Notes under the pieces: model-generated | Told to the model about the DNA's origin: nothing | Database searches by the model: none | What the model saw: the letters and a program-made list of their open reading frames with translations, nothing else | Origin: Paracyclopina nana | Lineage: Eukaryota > Arthropoda > Copepoda > Cyclopoida > Cyclopettidae | DNA: 64,000 bases | NCBI GenBank assembly: GCA_019096065.1 | Contig: JAGUCH010000002.1 | Location: 12,660,501-12,724,500, forward strand | Reading direction: 5' to 3' | In this document: in pieces, positions 1 through 11,274 of the stretch | How positions within the stretch are numbered: the stretch's first letter is position 1 | Layout: every line of letters begins with the position of its first letter | Made by a program: the position numbers and the translations under genes

Positions 1-27
1 ACAAGGTGAAGACAAAATTTGACTTAC

Positions 28-147
28 TTGGAAGCAAATACGAATGAGGTCTTTGCGCATCGCATCGGGGAGATTTATGATAAATCTGCTTCCTAGATCA
101 TCAAGTATTTCCAGAGGAATTGAGTGTTGCCTGAATTCTTGAGCCAT
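28..147 (-). CDS. DCP2: mRNA-decapping enzyme 2, first coding exon (partial gene)
   Basis: Only the first coding exon lies in the window; the gene continues beyond the left edge on the minus strand. The exon reads 40 residues from the ATG at 147 and ends at a GTAAGT donor (27-22). The peptide contains IPLEILDDLGSRFI and DLIRICFQ, which match the start of the DCP2 regulatory domain (IP..vLDDLcSRFI...iRvCFQ). DCP2 is the Nudix hydrolase that removes the 5' cap of mRNA in the cytoplasm; the Nudix domain itself would be in later exons. PNKP is divergently transcribed about 0.5 kb away. The identification rests on one short but characteristic segment. Confidence 0.8.
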
Positions 148-641
148 TTTGGACAAATTTTGGATTTACGCCACGCGCACTTTACAATTCAAATATGGCT
201 GTGAAACTGAGAATTGTTAATGACATTGAGAATCCTATTTTCCGCACTTCACTGATGCCATCAGCCGATTTGAAGAGACCAACCTCAAATTACACACTTA
301 CCTACATGTTTTAAGGCAATAAAAGTTTTGTTACCTTTAAACCATAGTTCACAATGCGTCATTAAATCAAATTTAAAACATTTTATGGTCAATTCAAACT
401 TTACAAATTGTATTGGGGTTAGTCAGTGCGTCAAGATAATCTAAAAAATGTTTTTTCAGCTAATATCCGAAAAAATTAGACATTATTTTTCGATCCCGCG
501 GCCACCAATTTGTAAACAATTCTTGCTGAGCTGTTTTCATAACACATTTTAGCAACGCGAAAGTCTCGTCAAATTGCTGCTACAACTTTATCGAGCGAAA
601 AACTCGTTGTCAACTCGAGACACTTGAAAAATAACGGAAGA
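148..641. other. Intergenic region between divergent DCP2 and PNKP
   Basis: A 494-bp AT-rich spacer between two head-to-head genes. It must hold both promoters if they are separate. I see no TATA box, repeat or open reading frame of note. Confidence 0.6.
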
Positions 642-1952
642 ATGACTGCACCTGATGACCCGTTGAAATGCCGTTGGGAAGAAATCACGAAAACCACCGA
701 AATCCAGGTCATGACTTGTGCTGGTTGCGAACCCAGAAATCTGATTGCTGCCTTCGATCTTGATGGCACGATCATCAGCACCAAATCTGGCCGTGTTTTC
801 CCCGTCAATCTCAACGACTGGAAGCTTCTCTACGAGCCTCAGGTATGCCTGTCTTGATTTGCCATGTGTCATTTTATTTGATTATGTCGCATACTTAGGT
901 GGCTCAGACGCTCCATAGCTTGTACAAAGATCAGGGCTACAAAATAGTTGTCATCACCAATCAAGCGGGCATGGCCACAGGCAAAGTGACGAAACCAGAC
1001 TTTCGACAAAAGGTCGAGGCTATAGTGGCCAAACTGGGAGTTCCCATCCAGTTGATATGCGCCACTGCCAAGTAATTTTCTGCTTTCTTTACTTACTCGT
1101 ATGCTCCTTAATTTCTACCATTTTCTCAGGAACTGTGTGTTTCGGAAACCTCGTCCTGGAGCTTGGGAATTTTTGGAAAAGTACAAGAATGGCGGCATGT
1201 CTATTGACCTGACGAAATCGTTCTATTGTGGAGATGCAGCTGGGCGAATTCGGGCCAAGGGGAAGAAAGACTTTTCCTGCTCTGATCGATTATTTGCAGC
1301 CAACGTGGGTGTCAAGTTTATGGTACCAGAGGAGATTTTTCTGAAGCAGAAATGCTCGGATGAAGTACTATGGCCTGACTTCCACCCGAAAAAGCTGCTG
1401 ACAAGTACACCCCCACTTCTGGAGCCTGAAGGGACACCTGTGACATCGCCCCACCAAGAAGTTGTCCTTATGGTTGGAGTGCAAGGCTCAGGCAAGAGCT
1501 ATTTTGCCGAAAAGTATCTAGCCAAAGCAGGTTACACTGTGATAAGCAACGATAAGACTGGAAGTCGAGACAAGTCCCTGGCTGCGATGAAAAAGGCACT
1601 GGCCTGTGGACGGAGTGTGGTCGTGGACAACACTCACGTCAATCCTGAGGCTAGGCAAAAGTTTGTCGATATTGCCAATCGCTTTGCAGTCCCATGTCGG
1701 TGCTTCGTGATGGCTACCACTCCTGGGCAGGCTAGACATAACATAGTTTTTCGCGAGATCACTGACAAAGATCATGTTCACATCGGAGAGCCCCTGATCA
1801 ACGGCTATTATAGCAAGTACAAGCCTCCGACCAAAGATGAAGGCTACACTGATATTGTTCGAGTCAACGTTGTCCCAGACTTTAAATACGAGCAGCATCA
1901 CGTTCTTTACCACATGTACTTGGTGAGCCAAAGCAAGTCCACCAAGCAGTGA
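642..1952 (+). CDS. PNKP: Bifunctional polynucleotide phosphatase/kinase, FHA-less
   Basis: Three exons, 642-842, 899-1071 and 1130-1952, join in frame to 398 residues; introns are 56 and 58 bp with GT-AG ends. An upstream in-frame TTG exists, but ATG 642 is the first AUG. The HAD-type 3'-phosphatase motif DLDGT is at residues 39-43 and the kinase P-loop GVQGSGKS at about 241-248, followed by a segment with VVVDNTHVNPEAR as in PNKP kinases. PNKP repairs DNA strand-break ends by removing 3'-phosphate and adding 5'-phosphate. Human PNKP is about 520 residues with an N-terminal FHA domain that binds XRCC1/XRCC4. Here the phosphatase begins almost at once and no FHA is present in this model. An extra upstream exon cannot be excluded. 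Confidence 0.9.
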
Positions 1953-2204
1953 GCATATTTTAAATTGCTTCATTTTTTAGGTAGAGAAGTGAGCATGGTG
2001 AACGCCTGGAAGATGTCGGCTATCACATAGCCTCCCCCTACTAAGACTACTACAGTGATATTTTCGATCAAAGTCTTGCTGCAAGGACCAACCAACATGA
2101 AAAGCTAGTTTTGTTACAGAAAAAAGCTGAAATACACACCACACATCCTGATAGACGATTGTGCTGTCATACAAATGTTACTGAAATTATTTTTTACTTT
2201 CAGC

Positions 2205-3575
2205 ATGAGCTCTAATGAGTGTCCCATTTGCCTTGAAACCTTTCCCAAGTCAGTGATTGAAGTTCATGCATCCTCATGCATAGGGAAGCAAATGCCTACT
2301 CTTAAGAGATCAACCAGCAGCTCTTCGGGGCCATTTGCGAAGAAAGTCAAGCCTGATGATGCACCTCAGCAAAAGGAAGGCCCCGTCAAAGCAGAAAGCG
2401 CAGCAGCTTCTAAATTGCCCCTAGCTGAAGCAATGAGGCCCAAGAATGTATCAGAATTGCTTGGCCAAGACGAAACTTTTGCCAAATCTGGCATGTGGTA
2501 TAGTCTATTGCAAGGTCCACCAGCATCTCTGCCAAGCATAATTTTAAATGGCCCACCAGGTTGTGGCAAGACTAGCGTGGCTAATATCATTTCGCATAAT
2601 TGCAAATCCGCTTCGTCAGCAAGATTTGTTAAACTGTCTGCTTGCACTGCTGGAGTCGCAGACGTGAAAGAAACTGTCAACGTAGCAAAAAATGAATGGC
2701 GAATGTTCAAGAGGAGAACTCTACTTTTCGTGGATGAGATTCATCGCTTCAATAAGACGCAACAGGATGCATTTTTGCCCCACATGGAAGATGGTACCAT
2801 AATTTTGATTGGAGCCACCACTGAAAACCCATCTTTTAGCCTGAACTCGGCGCTTTTAAGTCGCTGCAAGGTGATCACACTGAAAAAGATTCCCAACGAA
2901 AGTATTGTAAGGCTTTTGCAAAAAGCTCTAGACTCCTCACTTTCTGACATTGAGACTGAAACAGGAGCCATTGATTATTTGGCCACAATCGCAGATGGAG
3001 ATGCTAGAAGTGCACTTAATAGTCTAGAAACCCTTTTAAAATGGGCACAAATGGGCGAAAAGAAAAGGGTGTCCATCGAGGAAGTGAAAGCATGCCTATC
3101 CAGGAGCCACCTGAGGTACGACCGTAAAGGTGACGAGCATTACAATTGCGCTTCTGCTCTACAAAAGTCAATTCGTGCCTCGGATGAAAACGCGGCTATT
3201 TATTGGACCATGAGAATGTTCCAATGTGGGGAAGACCCCTTATTCATAGCAAGGAGGTTTGTGCGCATTGCAGGTGAGGATGTTGGCTTGGCTGATCCGG
3301 CTGCCCTTAATGTAGCAGTTGCGACTATGCAGGGCTGCCAGCTTTTGGGGAAGCCGGAGTGCAATGTTTTATTGGCAGAATGCGCACTCTATCTTGCCAA
3401 ATGCCCCAAGTCCACTGAAGCTTATTGCGCTATGAACAGAGTGATTGAGCACCTGAGTTCCTCAACCAGCCTCCCTCCTGTTCCACTGCACTTGAGAAAT
3501 TCTGGTATGGCAAAAACGGCACCAATGCAAAGATCAAATTTGCCTGAGGGTATGGAGGGTATGAAATTTGCGTGA
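2205..3575 (+). CDS. WRNIP1: WRNIP1-type AAA+ ATPase (RarA/MgsA family)
   Basis: A single open exon of 456 residues. The N-terminus has a UBZ/RBZ-type zinc finger ([10 protein letters not shown]...VHASSC, residues 5-25). Walker [10 protein letters not shown] is at about 116, Walker [11 protein letters not shown] at about 173, and the sensor segment GATTENPSF follows. WRNIP1 works at stalled replication forks with Werner helicase and binds ubiquitin. ATG 2205 is preferred to the in-frame ATG 2175 because a pyrimidine-rich 3' splice site ends at 2203, so the upstream codons look intronic or outron-like. The C-terminus is short: after LHLRNS the usual lysine- and tyrosine-rich stretch before the final LPE...F motif is largely missing. 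The gene is convergent with SPT5, whose stop is only 45 bp away. Confidence 0.9.
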   Translation: MSSNECPICLETFPKSVIEVHASSCIGKQMPTLKRSTSSSSGPFAKKVKPDDAPQQKEGPVKAESAAASKLPLAEAMRPKNVSELLGQDETFAKSGMWYSLLQGPPASLPSIILNGPPGCGKTSVANIISHNCKSASSARFVKLSACTAGVADVKETVNVAKNEWRMFKRRTLLFVDEIHRFNKTQQDAFLPHMEDGTIILIGATTENPSFSLNSALLSRCKVITLKKIPNESIVRLLQKALDSSLSDIETETGAIDYLATIADGDARSALNSLETLLKWAQMGEKKRVSIEEVKACLSRSHLRYDRKGDEHYNCASALQKSIRASDENAAIYWTMRMFQCGEDPLFIARRFVRIAGEDVGLADPAALNVAVATMQGCQLLGKPECNVLLAECALYLAKCPKSTEAYCAMNRVIEHLSSSTSLPPVPLHLRNSGMAKTAPMQRSNLPEGMEGMKFA

Positions 3576-3620
3576 TATCATTCTCATGTATTTATAAGGG
3601 ATTACAAACACGACAATGGC

Positions 3621-6600
3621 TCAACGAGCATCGTCCTTCATTTTGCAGAGATACTTCAATTGCAGCATTTTTACATCTCCATTCTGGTCCAATTTGACCA
3701 CACCCTCTTGGCTGTCGATGGATAGCAATGATCCAGTCGAATCACGATCTTCACCTATAAAATGACAAATAATATAATCATGAAGGCAATCGCACAAAAA
3801 AAAATTTCTTTTGCTTACCCATTATAACCTTGACTTTGTCTCCACGTGAAGGTTGAACAGGCTGCAGGTGTTCAGCAGCAATGCTTACAGTTCTGTCCTC
3901 ATCAGGCAAGAATACCGAGCACATACCTAAGTTGACATAAGTAATATTTTAGCGTTGAATGTAAGCTTCAAACAAAATGTATGTTACCTGGAGTCACGCC
4001 ACGAATAACTCCAATTTGTCCGCAAAGGCCGGTGTCATCGTGTGTGTTCTTAATAGTGACCTCAATGTCAGGTGAATACCAGTCAGATTGGCCAAGCATA
4101 TCAAAGGCAGCTCCAGGAGTCTGAGGAGCATACGGCGAGGGCGTGTGACCTCCAGGAGTCATAGGTGAATATCCTAAAGGAGATGGCGCTCCATATCCAG
4201 GTGATGGAGTGGGCTGATAGGCTTGCCCTGGTGATGGCGTTGGAACGTACGAATTGGGGCTTGGTGTAGCTGCAAAAATGGACCAAAAAAATAGTCGTCT
4301 AAAAATAGTCATACAAAAACGGCCTTACATTGATAGCCACCGGTTGGAGATGGAGTCGGCTGATACGGAGAAAAGCCTTCCTGAGGGTTGTAAACCGATC
4401 CTGGTGTAGCAGGAGTGTAGGGGGCACTGGGGCTTTCCTGAGCATAACCTGGAGTACCAGGATTATAATTTGGACTGGGCGAAGTATCGTCGAAGTTGTA
4501 GTCATCGTAATCTCTGTTGGCAGACGGAGTGTTTGTAACCGTGGGATCCCAGGCACCCGAGCGGCCTGGAGTGCGAGATCCATCTTCTCCGTGCGAAGGC
4601 GTTTGGCTGCCATAATGGGGAGTGCGACTGCCAGCATCGTACATAGGCGTTTGGCTGCCATACATGGGGGTTCGGCCTCCATTGCCGGGAGTGTTGGCCC
4701 CATACATGGGCGTTCCAGTCCCGCTGTAATTGGGTGTACGCGTGTAGGTGGATATTGAGCCTCTGGCGGGACCTCCGACGATAGCTATACGAGACCTATC
4801 CACCATGATAGTCTGGCACTTGCTATGAAGCTCAACCCTCGCAGTCGTCTCAGTGGCATCCTTCACCATACCAATGTGAGACTTGTACGGGCCCTGAGTG
4901 ATCTTAATGGTTTGTCCGATAAGATCACGATCACGTCCCACCATTCCGCCGCGGCCACGACCTCTTCCCATGCCCCCGCCTCCACCACGGCCTCGACCAC
5001 CCCCACCACCCTGTGAGGGGTGCATTGGAGAAGCTATCCGCGGAGACATGAAGCCTGGCATGCCACCCGAATTGGTCCTACCGCCAGCTGCAACCCCTGG
5101 GCCAGCCCTGGAGCCGCCCGCCAACACCAAGTGGCGGCACTTGCAGACAAAGATGCCACCATTTTCCAACATCATTCGTGAGTGCAGGAAAGCAAAGTTA
5201 CGAAACAGGTGCTTGATTTCTCCCTGACGTCCATTGTGAGGCCCATCAATGACCTTGACGATGTCTCGTTTTTGGATAGCATTCTGCTCCGAATCCAAGG
5301 CAACGGCGTTCTTGTTCTCTCGACGCTTTTGAAGTGCAGCTGGCTTCACACTTTGCACCTTGCCATGCATATTCAATACTTGGAATGCTTCTCTCTGGAT
5401 CTGCACGATGACTCCGACAGTTTGAGAGTCGAGCTGGACCATGTCACCAAACTGGTACTGGCCAAGGGAGTCCACACCAGTGGCCATATCTGTACAAAGC
5501 TGCAAATCTCGCGGCAAGACTCTGAGCTCGTGCATGGTCAAGTCACTAAAGAGGACAACCATGTTTTCGAGAACTCGAACAATGAGCCCTGTGTCGCCCT
5601 CGTGACGGCCTCCAATGACCCTGACATGGTCTCCCTGGTTAAAATATTTGCGTAGCTCTGAAGCTTGAAACTCCAGAGGATCAATTAGGTCCTTGTGGTT
5701 GGGCTTCATCGTGACTTTAGGACCATCCACAGCAATGATGGTTCCCTGAAGGTTCACCAATTCACCTTCTGTCACTTCAACATTGTCGCCAGTCGCAAAG
5801 TTGTGGGCCACCTCGTCTTTTTCAGTGGTGGATATCTCAATTGTCATTCCCTCGGGAGCTTCTTCGAACTTTTCCAACTCAGCCAGAGTTGGCTTGACAC
5901 CCTCAGCGAGAATGGCGTTCATGACAAAGTTCTTGTACAAATAGCCCTTGCGAGAGTAACGGTTGCCCTCGAACATGAGAAAGTCACCATCGTTGGAAAT
6001 ATCTCCACCAATTGACCGCACCTTTTCGGGGTCAAACAGCTTTGCAGCAGGCCGCTTCTTCTTCAGCATTTTCTTGCTGGTTTCATCAGACGAAGACGTT
6101 CTCAGGGCTCCTCTTGGCCGGCTGTAGTCAATCCTGGGCAACAGTTTGAGGTGCACTTGATTTTGAGCCATGTCAACATAGTCCACTTGAGCCAAGTCAT
6201 CTTTGTACAAGCCTCGCTTCAGGCGAACCCATTGCTTTTCCTTGAGGCCGATTTGCTCTTTGACAACCCTCAACACGTCAGTCATTTCCTTGAAGGGAAC
6301 CATCTGCTGGGTGTATTGGCCCAGCCGCAAGTTTGAGATGCCCTCAATGGCCTGCTTCACGTGGGTTTGCTTGAAGGCCTCAATGTAGATGTAGCCTTTC
6401 ACGTGCTCAGGCACGACAACCGATCGAATTTGCAGGGGCTCCTCGGTGTCTTGGTATGCAATGAACTTGTTCATGACTCTCAAGAGGGTCTCTTTCTCCG
6501 TGCCAATAACGCACTTGACCATCCATAGATTAGGATCTTTTTTCACGCTAGGCAAAAGAGTTTGCTGCGTGATCTCATCGGACATTTCCTCTCCACCATC

Positions 6601-7299
6601 TCCAAAGTGTGCGAGGGCAGCCGTATCTTCATTGTAACGCTTCAAGTAATAGTCTTCAATTGCTTGTGCATCCATGCCATCATCGAACCCAAGGCGACCC
6701 ATCTCCCTCTCTTTGCGCATTTTCGCCTCAATATCGCGTGCAGTTCGGCCAGCCTCTTCAGCCTCATTGGCACCCTAAATTGATTTAAGAATTACGATGT
6801 GCAAACAAATTACAGAATAAGTGAAAAAGAAAAGCATATTACGTAACAATACTCACAATCCGCCGATCTGACAACTGTGCAAAAAACTCGGTGAAATAAC
6901 CCAGCAACCCGATGATGGTTAAAAATCACTTACCAAGACGCCATCATCTTCGTCCCAAGCGTCTTCATCGTCCTCGGCATCCTCGTCGACTTCAGCCTCG
7001 GTGATGATGAACTCGCTTCCTCTTTTCCTCTTCTTGCGCCTTGAACGTGTGTACTCGTAGTCATCATCATCTTCAGCCTCCTCCGAATCTCGCAGTTCTT
7101 CGTCTTCATCTGACTCTTCGCGTTGCACTGGCCTGTGCTTGCTCCTTTTACGCGAGGCTTCAGGTTCCGGGCTCGGCGACCTCGAACGCTCACTCATAGA
7201 CCTGAAGGAAACGATATTATTCGATTCAGAGAAACTATCTGAGGCTTACCCTTCATTGTCAGAATAGGTGACTTCGTTGTCGCCTTCAGAATCGCTCAT
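3621..7299 (-). CDS. SUPT5H: Transcription elongation factor SPT5
   Basis: Seven exons on the minus strand: 7250-7299, 6934-7201, 6857-6874 (18 bp), 4329-6774, 3988-4269, 3819-3926 and 3621-3754. Lengths sum to 1102 codons with matching phases (1101 aa; human about 1087). SPT5 with SPT4 forms DSIF, which controls RNA polymerase II pausing and processivity in the nucleus. Visible parts: an acidic N-terminus with E/D runs; the NGN domain from about residue 190; several KOW motifs (for example [19 protein letters not shown]); a Gly/Arg-rich stretch ([13 protein letters not shown]); a long C-terminal repeat region of TP-Y-G-SQ units such as [11 protein letters not shown]; and the final KOW ending [14 protein letters not shown]. 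The Gly/Arg-rich insert and extended TP-rich tail resemble metazoan SPT5. Its start faces the H2A.X gene 346 bp away. Confidence 0.95.
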
Positions 7300-7645
7300 T
7301 TTTCAAAATATATTTCACCTCGCTCTAAAGACGGAAAACAGCGGCTTCCAAATTTTGTTTGCGAATATCGTGAGATTGTGTTTGGCTACTGAAGTTTGAG
7401 TATCCGCATTCATTATCAAAAACAGCCAGAATAGGTGTTACATAAGTCAGCTTACGACTAGCAACCGTTTGATTGCTTAGCTTTTTGTATGGCACGTTAC
7501 CAAAAAGAGATCCTCTGAAGTGACTGAGTAAGCAAACTGAGAGCGTCAATCTTATTAATGAAAATTGAAATTTGGCGGAATTATTCTTGTGAGATCTGTT
7601 CTTGTGAAAGGTAACCAAAACTAATCCCGAAATTAATCTGCGACA
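7300..7645. other. Divergent intergenic region SPT5/H2A.X
   Basis: A 346-bp spacer between head-to-head genes, probably a shared promoter region. No TATA box is obvious near either start. I see no other feature. Confidence 0.5.
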
Positions 7646-10607
7646 ATGTCAGCTCGCGGCAAAGGAGGAAAAGCAAAGGTGAGCTGTATTTTTAAATTCT
7701 CCTTTAGGCAACAAAAGTAATTCAAGATTTTTTAGACTTCCAGCAAGTCTCGCTCTTCCAGAGCGGGCCTTCAATTTCCCGTCGGAAGAATTCACCGTTT
7801 GTTGCGGAAAGGAAACTATGCCGAACGAATTGGCACTGGAGCTCCTGTTTATCTAGCCTCTGTCCTGGAGTACTTGGCTGCCGAAGTGCTCGAACTGGCT
7901 GGTAATGCTGCAAGAGACAACAAGAAGCTGAGAATCGTGCCAAGGTATGCTTCTTTAATTCATAATTACTAGACAGATATTTGATATCGCTCTCGGCAAA
8001 TGTTTTGCTTTTGTCCAAGTGTCTGTACTCGCTTGCGTTCAGATGTTCATTTTGGCTTTCTTTTTTTGACGTGTCTGTCGTCGTCGTGTCCTTGTGGGAT
8101 TTCCCCACCCCTATTTTGGCAGAAAAACCTGGCCAATTGGATATAATGTTATTTTTTCAGTTTCAATCTCATTCAGTGTCAAAATATTACAGAACGATTT
8201 ACCGTAGATATGGCGAATGGATCTGTTTGGGATCCAAGTATTTCATGGTTGGTCTTAATAAATTCAATGCTTATCGGGTTATATTCTTTGGTGGGTCAAC
8301 GGTGATCTGGTTGTCATATTCAGAAAGTTTTGCTACGATTGAGACTTAAGAACATGTATTATTAATTATTTTAAAGCTTACTCAATTAGTATTGCAGAAA
8401 AATTCTCTTAATAGCCGAATTATATGATAACATTCGGTAATTTCGTATTATCAGGAGTAACTCAAATTATTTTGCTTAAAACGCAATGAACTGACTTAGC
8501 TTCATTTTGTTTGATGTGGAGCAAAGCTAACATTAGTTTCCTGCTGTGCTCAAGCCAACTCAACTTAAGTTATTGGTAAAGAAATATCTTAAATTATTCA
8601 GCTAAAATTAGTGTTTGAATACAGATTTGGCTTTTAAAGTGAGCGATAGTATAAAAAGCTTTTAATAAGGTATAAAGGAATTTTATATTGTGGAGGCATT
8701 TCTGATGCTTCCCTTGATATTGAGGTGATTATAGTAGGAAAAAGTGAAAAATTCTAGGAAAAAGCTTTCTTATTTTTGTGTTTTTGCATTTTAATTGTTA
8801 GTTCACAGATTGGTTTAGCTTCAATATATTCGTTAATATCCCCCTTAATGCTTAGAAACTGAATTATAACACGAGGAAATCGTATTACATTATTATTATC
8901 ATATTTTAAAAATCGTATATTTTTTATTTATTTTTACTAAAAAAAATCACTAATAACGAAAAATGTACACTTTCTGATTTTTATATATTAGAAAGTGATT
9001 TTAAAAAATTGATTGTTCATGTATACCATTTTGGTTGCAGTCCAGAATTGCAGACTTGTCCGCAAATGCTAATCAGAGAGCTTAAACTTTTAGTCATAGG
9101 TTTACACATCACTGCAAACTATTTTCCCAGTTTTTTATATTTTATATCAGATTTCATTAATTTTCCTGAGGCACCCTTAATTTTTGGCCCAAACATGCAA
9201 ATTTCGCCCACTGAAAGTAATCAAAGAGTTCTTGAGAAATAAGATCAAGCTTGGTTGACCTTAACTTAATTTGACATTGAAGTATCAGGGCTCGGCTGGC
9301 TCATCAGAAAGACGGATGACTGGAAATGATATTTTTCACTAAAAAGAAAAAAGACAAATTAAAAAAAAAACACTGCCTTACAAAATGAAAGTTTCAAAAT
9401 CAATATTCTAAACAACACATCTTAGGGAATTTTTTCTTTATAAAGATCAAATGTTTAGCCAATTTTGGCATGAATTTTCAATTCTATGGTCTAAATCAAA
9501 ATTTTAATAAGTACTTTTCAAAATCTCCAAACTAAAAAAGATGACTAAAGGTCCAAGCTTTCTAACGATATCCATTGTGGCAAGTATTTCTTGAAATTTA
9601 ACTCAAACTTTTGATTTCAAAGTGCGCAGAAATCTCTGGGACAGACTGTGTAATGATAAAAATTTAATATAGACTTAGATCATGATTAAGCAAAATGAAC
9701 CTAATTCTGTATGGATTACTTTCGAACATTGCAGCCAAGCAACAACAACGAAAAATTATCTTTGAGGGGTCTGTCACATTAGATTCTAAGAATTGTCCAA
9801 TGGCAAAGATAGCTTTTGGAAAATGTTGTGGCCCATTTAGGCGGTCCACCCTTAATGCAAGCCCTCAATGTTTGGCTAAACTCTTATAAGTTTAACTTGG
9901 TCACCCCCTTTCGGCACTTTTAACGCAGACCTATAATGTAGTGAAGCTTGTTTGGCAAACCTTAATGGCGGTGTTTAGGAATTTACGATGTAAGATGATA
10001 AGCTCTCTAATAATTCCGGTTATTCTTGAATCCTCTGAAAAACAGCTCGAAACCTGGCTTTGATTAAATGCAAATTGCTTCATGATTGAAACATCTTTAT
10101 TTTCGAGCTAGCCATGCTTAATATATGCGCTCTTGAAAATAGTGGATTCAAATTACAAGGCTGCTGCAAAATTTGCTGCTGTTGATTAAACTGTGTCACT
10201 GAATACATTTTAGCAGAGCGTTGATAGACCTCAATGAAATGAAATTAGATTATTCACATTATTCCCTGTGGTGTGCGTATTAGCGATAAGGAAAAGTTAG
10301 TGTGCATACATTTGCCAATCAATCAGGCATTTCTGAACCAGAATTCATGCAAGTATTTACGCGAGCCCTGGTGCCAGTTAGCGCCAATTGTCGCGTTTTC
10401 CTAGAACTTCAGCTGGCAATCATTCAAAATGCGCTATTTTTCAGGCACATCCAATTGGCCGTTCGTAACGATGAGGAGTTGAACAGGTTGCTATCGGGTG
10501 TCACAATTGCCGAGGGTGGCGTGTTGCCCAACATCCAGGCCGTGTTGCTCCCCAAGAAGTCCGAGGCTTCAGCGGCCTCCAAAAAGAGCGCCAGCCAAGA
10601 GTACTAA
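7646..10607 (+). CDS. H2AX: Histone H2A.X-type variant with introns
   Basis: Three exons, 7646-7678, 7736-7944 and 10445-10607, give 134 residues. The sequence is a canonical H2A fold ([24 protein letters not shown], the acidic-patch helix with [13 protein letters not shown]-like residues, NDEELNRLL), ending in SQEY. That tail fits the SQ-E/D-aromatic motif phosphorylated by ATM/ATR-type kinases at DNA breaks, so this is an H2A.X rather than a bulk H2A. The introns (57 bp and 2.5 kb) and an AATAAA at 10653-10658 suggest a polyadenylated, replication-independent transcript; no histone stem-loop was seen. The second intron splits an Arg codon before HIQLAVRN. Confidence 0.95.
7945..10444 (+). 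other. Large second intron of the H2A.X gene
   Basis: A 2.5-kb AT-rich intron. Short open frames inside it (for example 7981-8349 and 9695-9889) resemble no known protein and run into stops. I see no clear repeat, nested gene or RNA gene. Confidence 0.6.
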
Positions 10608-10730
10608 GGTCATTCTGAACAAAATTTGCTTTGCGGCTCAACTACCACTACTAATAAACGATAGATACCGTCCCGTGCCAACATCCGCGTTGGTCTCCTC
10701 TTCCACGAATTTCATCACCATTGAGGAGGA

Positions 10731-10757
10731 TGACTCATCCTCTTTTTTGTGACGTCA
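10731..10757. promoter_or_regulatory. AP-1 site (TRE) and CRE pair
   Basis: TGACTCA at 10731-10737, inside GATGACTCATC, is a perfect TRE. TGACGTCA at 10750-10757 is a perfect CRE/ATF palindrome. They are 12 bp apart, about 520 bp upstream of the Fos-type start codon and just past the H2A.X poly(A) signal. Binding is inferred from the consensus only. Confidence 0.5.
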
Positions 10758-11209
10758 CAGTGAACGTTCACTCTAACTTTGGCCTCCTTTCTGGCGCTTT
10801 TACTCTGCAACGTTGGCCACTTTGCAGTGCATTGATTCACTGCAGCGACTTATGCATGCAGAGCAGAATGTTTTATGACCCTAAAGGGAAGATTTCCCCG
10901 TTTCTAACGTGCATTCATGATCGTTTACGTAATTGCTTTTTCCTAAAATTTTGATGATCTTTTTTATATAATGCTTTTTTGAGGCGTGATGGCTCAGTGT
11001 GCAATTCTCGGAAAAAGTCGGAGCGCTCGTCGTCGTCGTCGGAAATCCCGCAACTCCATACAGCAAGCGTATAATATGCTCTAAAGCTTGAGGGCCGCGT
11101 GCGCCGTGGAAACCGACATTCCTTGCAAAGGCCGCGGCGCTGAGGCCACAAGCTTATCAAACGTTCGTCCAACCAGACGTGCCCTTTGTGATTCAGCCTC
11201 AGCCGAAAG

Positions 11210-11216
11210 TGACTCA
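11210..11216. promoter_or_regulatory. AP-1 site (TRE) near the Fos start
   Basis: TGACTCA lies 58 bp before the Fos-type start codon, in the promoter or 5' UTR. Fos/Jun dimers bind this heptamer, so an autoregulatory loop is possible. Confidence 0.4.
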
Positions 11217-11274
11217 CTTAAAAGTCCCATTTCGTCATATACAACGCTGTGACGCAACATCATAACGTGTGCGT

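Larger units (their letters stand above)
10608..11274. other. H2A.X-Fos intergenic region, Fos promoter candidate
   Basis: A 667-bp region holding the H2A.X 3' end and the sequence upstream of the Fos-type gene. Two consensus AP-1 sites and one CRE lie here and are listed separately. TTACGTAA at about 10924 is another bZIP-type palindrome. No TATA box close to the start codon is clear. Confidence 0.5.

Noticed and set aside
2175-2204. Earlier WRNIP1 start codon at 2175
   Set aside because: The extra residues overlap a strong pyrimidine tract and 3' splice site and are not part of the family.
4898-5227. Pro/Arg-rich plus-strand frames
   Set aside because: They are the complement of the Gly/Arg-rich part of SPT5.
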